Below are positions 13,781 through 14,347 of a stretch of 14,347 nucleotides of DNA, in pieces; positions within the stretch are counted from its first letter, which is position 1, and every line of letters begins with the position of its first letter. Source of the DNA: an uncultured Bacilli bacterium (GTDB lineage Bacteria; Bacillota_I; Bacilli_A; RFN20; CAG-826); NCBI GenBank assembly GCA_934168325.1, contig CAKPNG010000037.1:1-14347 (forward strand). The letters are read 5' to 3'. Below the pieces are notes generated by a model. That model was not told the origin of the DNA. It did not search any database and saw only the letters and a program-made list of their open reading frames with translations. The position numbers and the translations under genes are program-made.

Positions 13781-14347
13781 ATGATTAAAGTTTATGGTAC
13801 GAACACAGTCTATGAAGCGCTTTTAAATAACCGCGTTTCTAAAGTTTATTTAAATAAGAGTTATAGTGATCAAAAAACACTTGCGCTTTTAAATAAAAAA
13901 AATATAGCAATCACTTATTTAGATAGAAAAGAACTTGATGAAATGACTAATAAACAAAATCATCAAGGAATTGTTGCACTAGTAAAAGAGATTAATCCCC
14001 TTGATTTAAGTTCTTTAATAAAAAAATTAGAAAGTGTTCAATTTCCAATTTTATTAATTCTTGATGGATTAAAAGATCCTCATAATTTGGGAGCTATTAT
14101 TCGTAGTGCTGATATTTTTAATGTATCTGGAATTATTATTAAAAAACGCGACTCTGTCTCTATTAATGATACAGTTGAAAAAGTTTCTACTGGAGCAATA
14201 AATTATGTACCTTTATGTGAAGTAAATAATTTAACAAAAGCTATCGAAGAACTTAAAGAGCACGATTATTGGATTGTAGGTCTTGAAGGAGAAGCAAAAT
14301 ACACTATTGAAACTATTCCTACTGATAGGAAGTTAGTTGTAATTATT
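13781..14347 (+). CDS. rlmB: TrmH/SpoU-family 23S rRNA 2'-O-methyltransferase, partial at window end
   Basis: The frame is open from ATG 13781 to the last base of the window (189 codons); the family is about 240-250 residues, so roughly the last quarter lies outside. The N-terminal substrate-binding domain (residues 1 to about 75, M-I-K-V-Y-G-T-N-T-V-Y-E-A-L) leads into the knotted SPOUT methyltransferase domain. Motif 1 is visible as D-P-H-N-L-G-A-I-I-R-S-A, with Asn102 and Arg108. Motifs 2 and 3, which bind SAM, would fall at and beyond the cut. The likely target is a guanosine of 23S rRNA, as for RlmB. AAAGGA at 13767-13772 sits eight bases before the ATG. It follows cysS closely, the usual neighbourhood in Firmicutes, but the Mini-RNase III gene (mrnC) often found between them is absent. 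Confidence 0.9.
   Translation, partial: MIKVYGTNTVYEALLNNRVSKVYLNKSYSDQKTLALLNKKNIAITYLDRKELDEMTNKQNHQGIVALVKEINPLDLSSLIKKLESVQFPILLILDGLKDPHNLGAIIRSADIFNVSGIIIKKRDSVSINDTVEKVSTGAINYVPLCEVNNLTKAIEELKEHDYWIVGLEGEAKYTIETIPTDRKLVVII

Noticed and set aside
1..14347. CRISPR array, insertion sequence, prophage or defence island
   Set aside because: No regularly spaced repeats, transposase, integrase or phage genes are seen; gene content is housekeeping throughout.

Overview
The window is AT-rich chromosomal DNA from a Firmicutes-type bacterium, most likely an uncultured or gut-associated member of the Bacilli or a Mollicutes-adjacent lineage. The evidence is A/T-ending codons throughout, AGGAGG-like ribosome binding sites, a SAM-I-type riboswitch before metK, a long-form HPF, an M3 oligoendopeptidase, a PduL-type phosphotransacylase and a PgcA-type phosphoglucomutase. 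The genetic code is standard: tryptophan is always TGG and no intact gene is interrupted by TGA. The tRNAs found (Leu-GAG, Ser-GGA) are ones that strongly reduced Mollicutes usually lose, so this is probably not a classical mycoplasma. The species cannot be named from the sequence alone.

Layout, left to right. Positions 1-371 hold a truncated HAD-phosphatase gene on the minus strand with its own terminator. It diverges from a pepF-like peptidase gene (501-2195) across a spacer with repeated TTAACAAA boxes. A 335-base gap (2196-2530) holds the pepF terminator, a minus-strand tRNA-Leu(GAG) with its own promoter and terminator, and the next promoter. pduL and a small TSCPD-domain gene follow, overlapping by one base. 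metK (start 3631) lies behind a promoter, a SAM-I-clan aptamer and an intrinsic terminator. hpf and a Cof-type HAD phosphatase gene also overlap by one base, followed by two genes of unknown function: a soluble helical protein and a two-helix membrane protein. That run ends in a strong UUCG terminator. A minus-strand tRNA-Ser(GGA) follows, then an RluA-family pseudouridine synthase and a phosphoglucomutase. On the minus strand, trpS and a second Cof-type HAD gene converge on the mutase gene. cysS diverges from trpS and is followed by a TrmH-family rRNA methyltransferase gene cut by the window end.

Most genes are housekeeping functions: translation (trpS, cysS, two tRNAs, rRNA modification, ribosome hibernation), SAM synthesis, sugar-phosphate interconversion, acyl-phosphate fermentation and peptide turnover. 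No phage, transposon, CRISPR or defence genes were seen, and I found no convincing new biological system. The points most worth a second look are the compact SAM-I-type aptamer that lacks the usual kink-turn sequence, the apparently leaderless trpS transcript, the truncated but still well-equipped HAD gene, the unknown gene pair at 6304-7583, and the coupling of pduL to a TSCPD gene.
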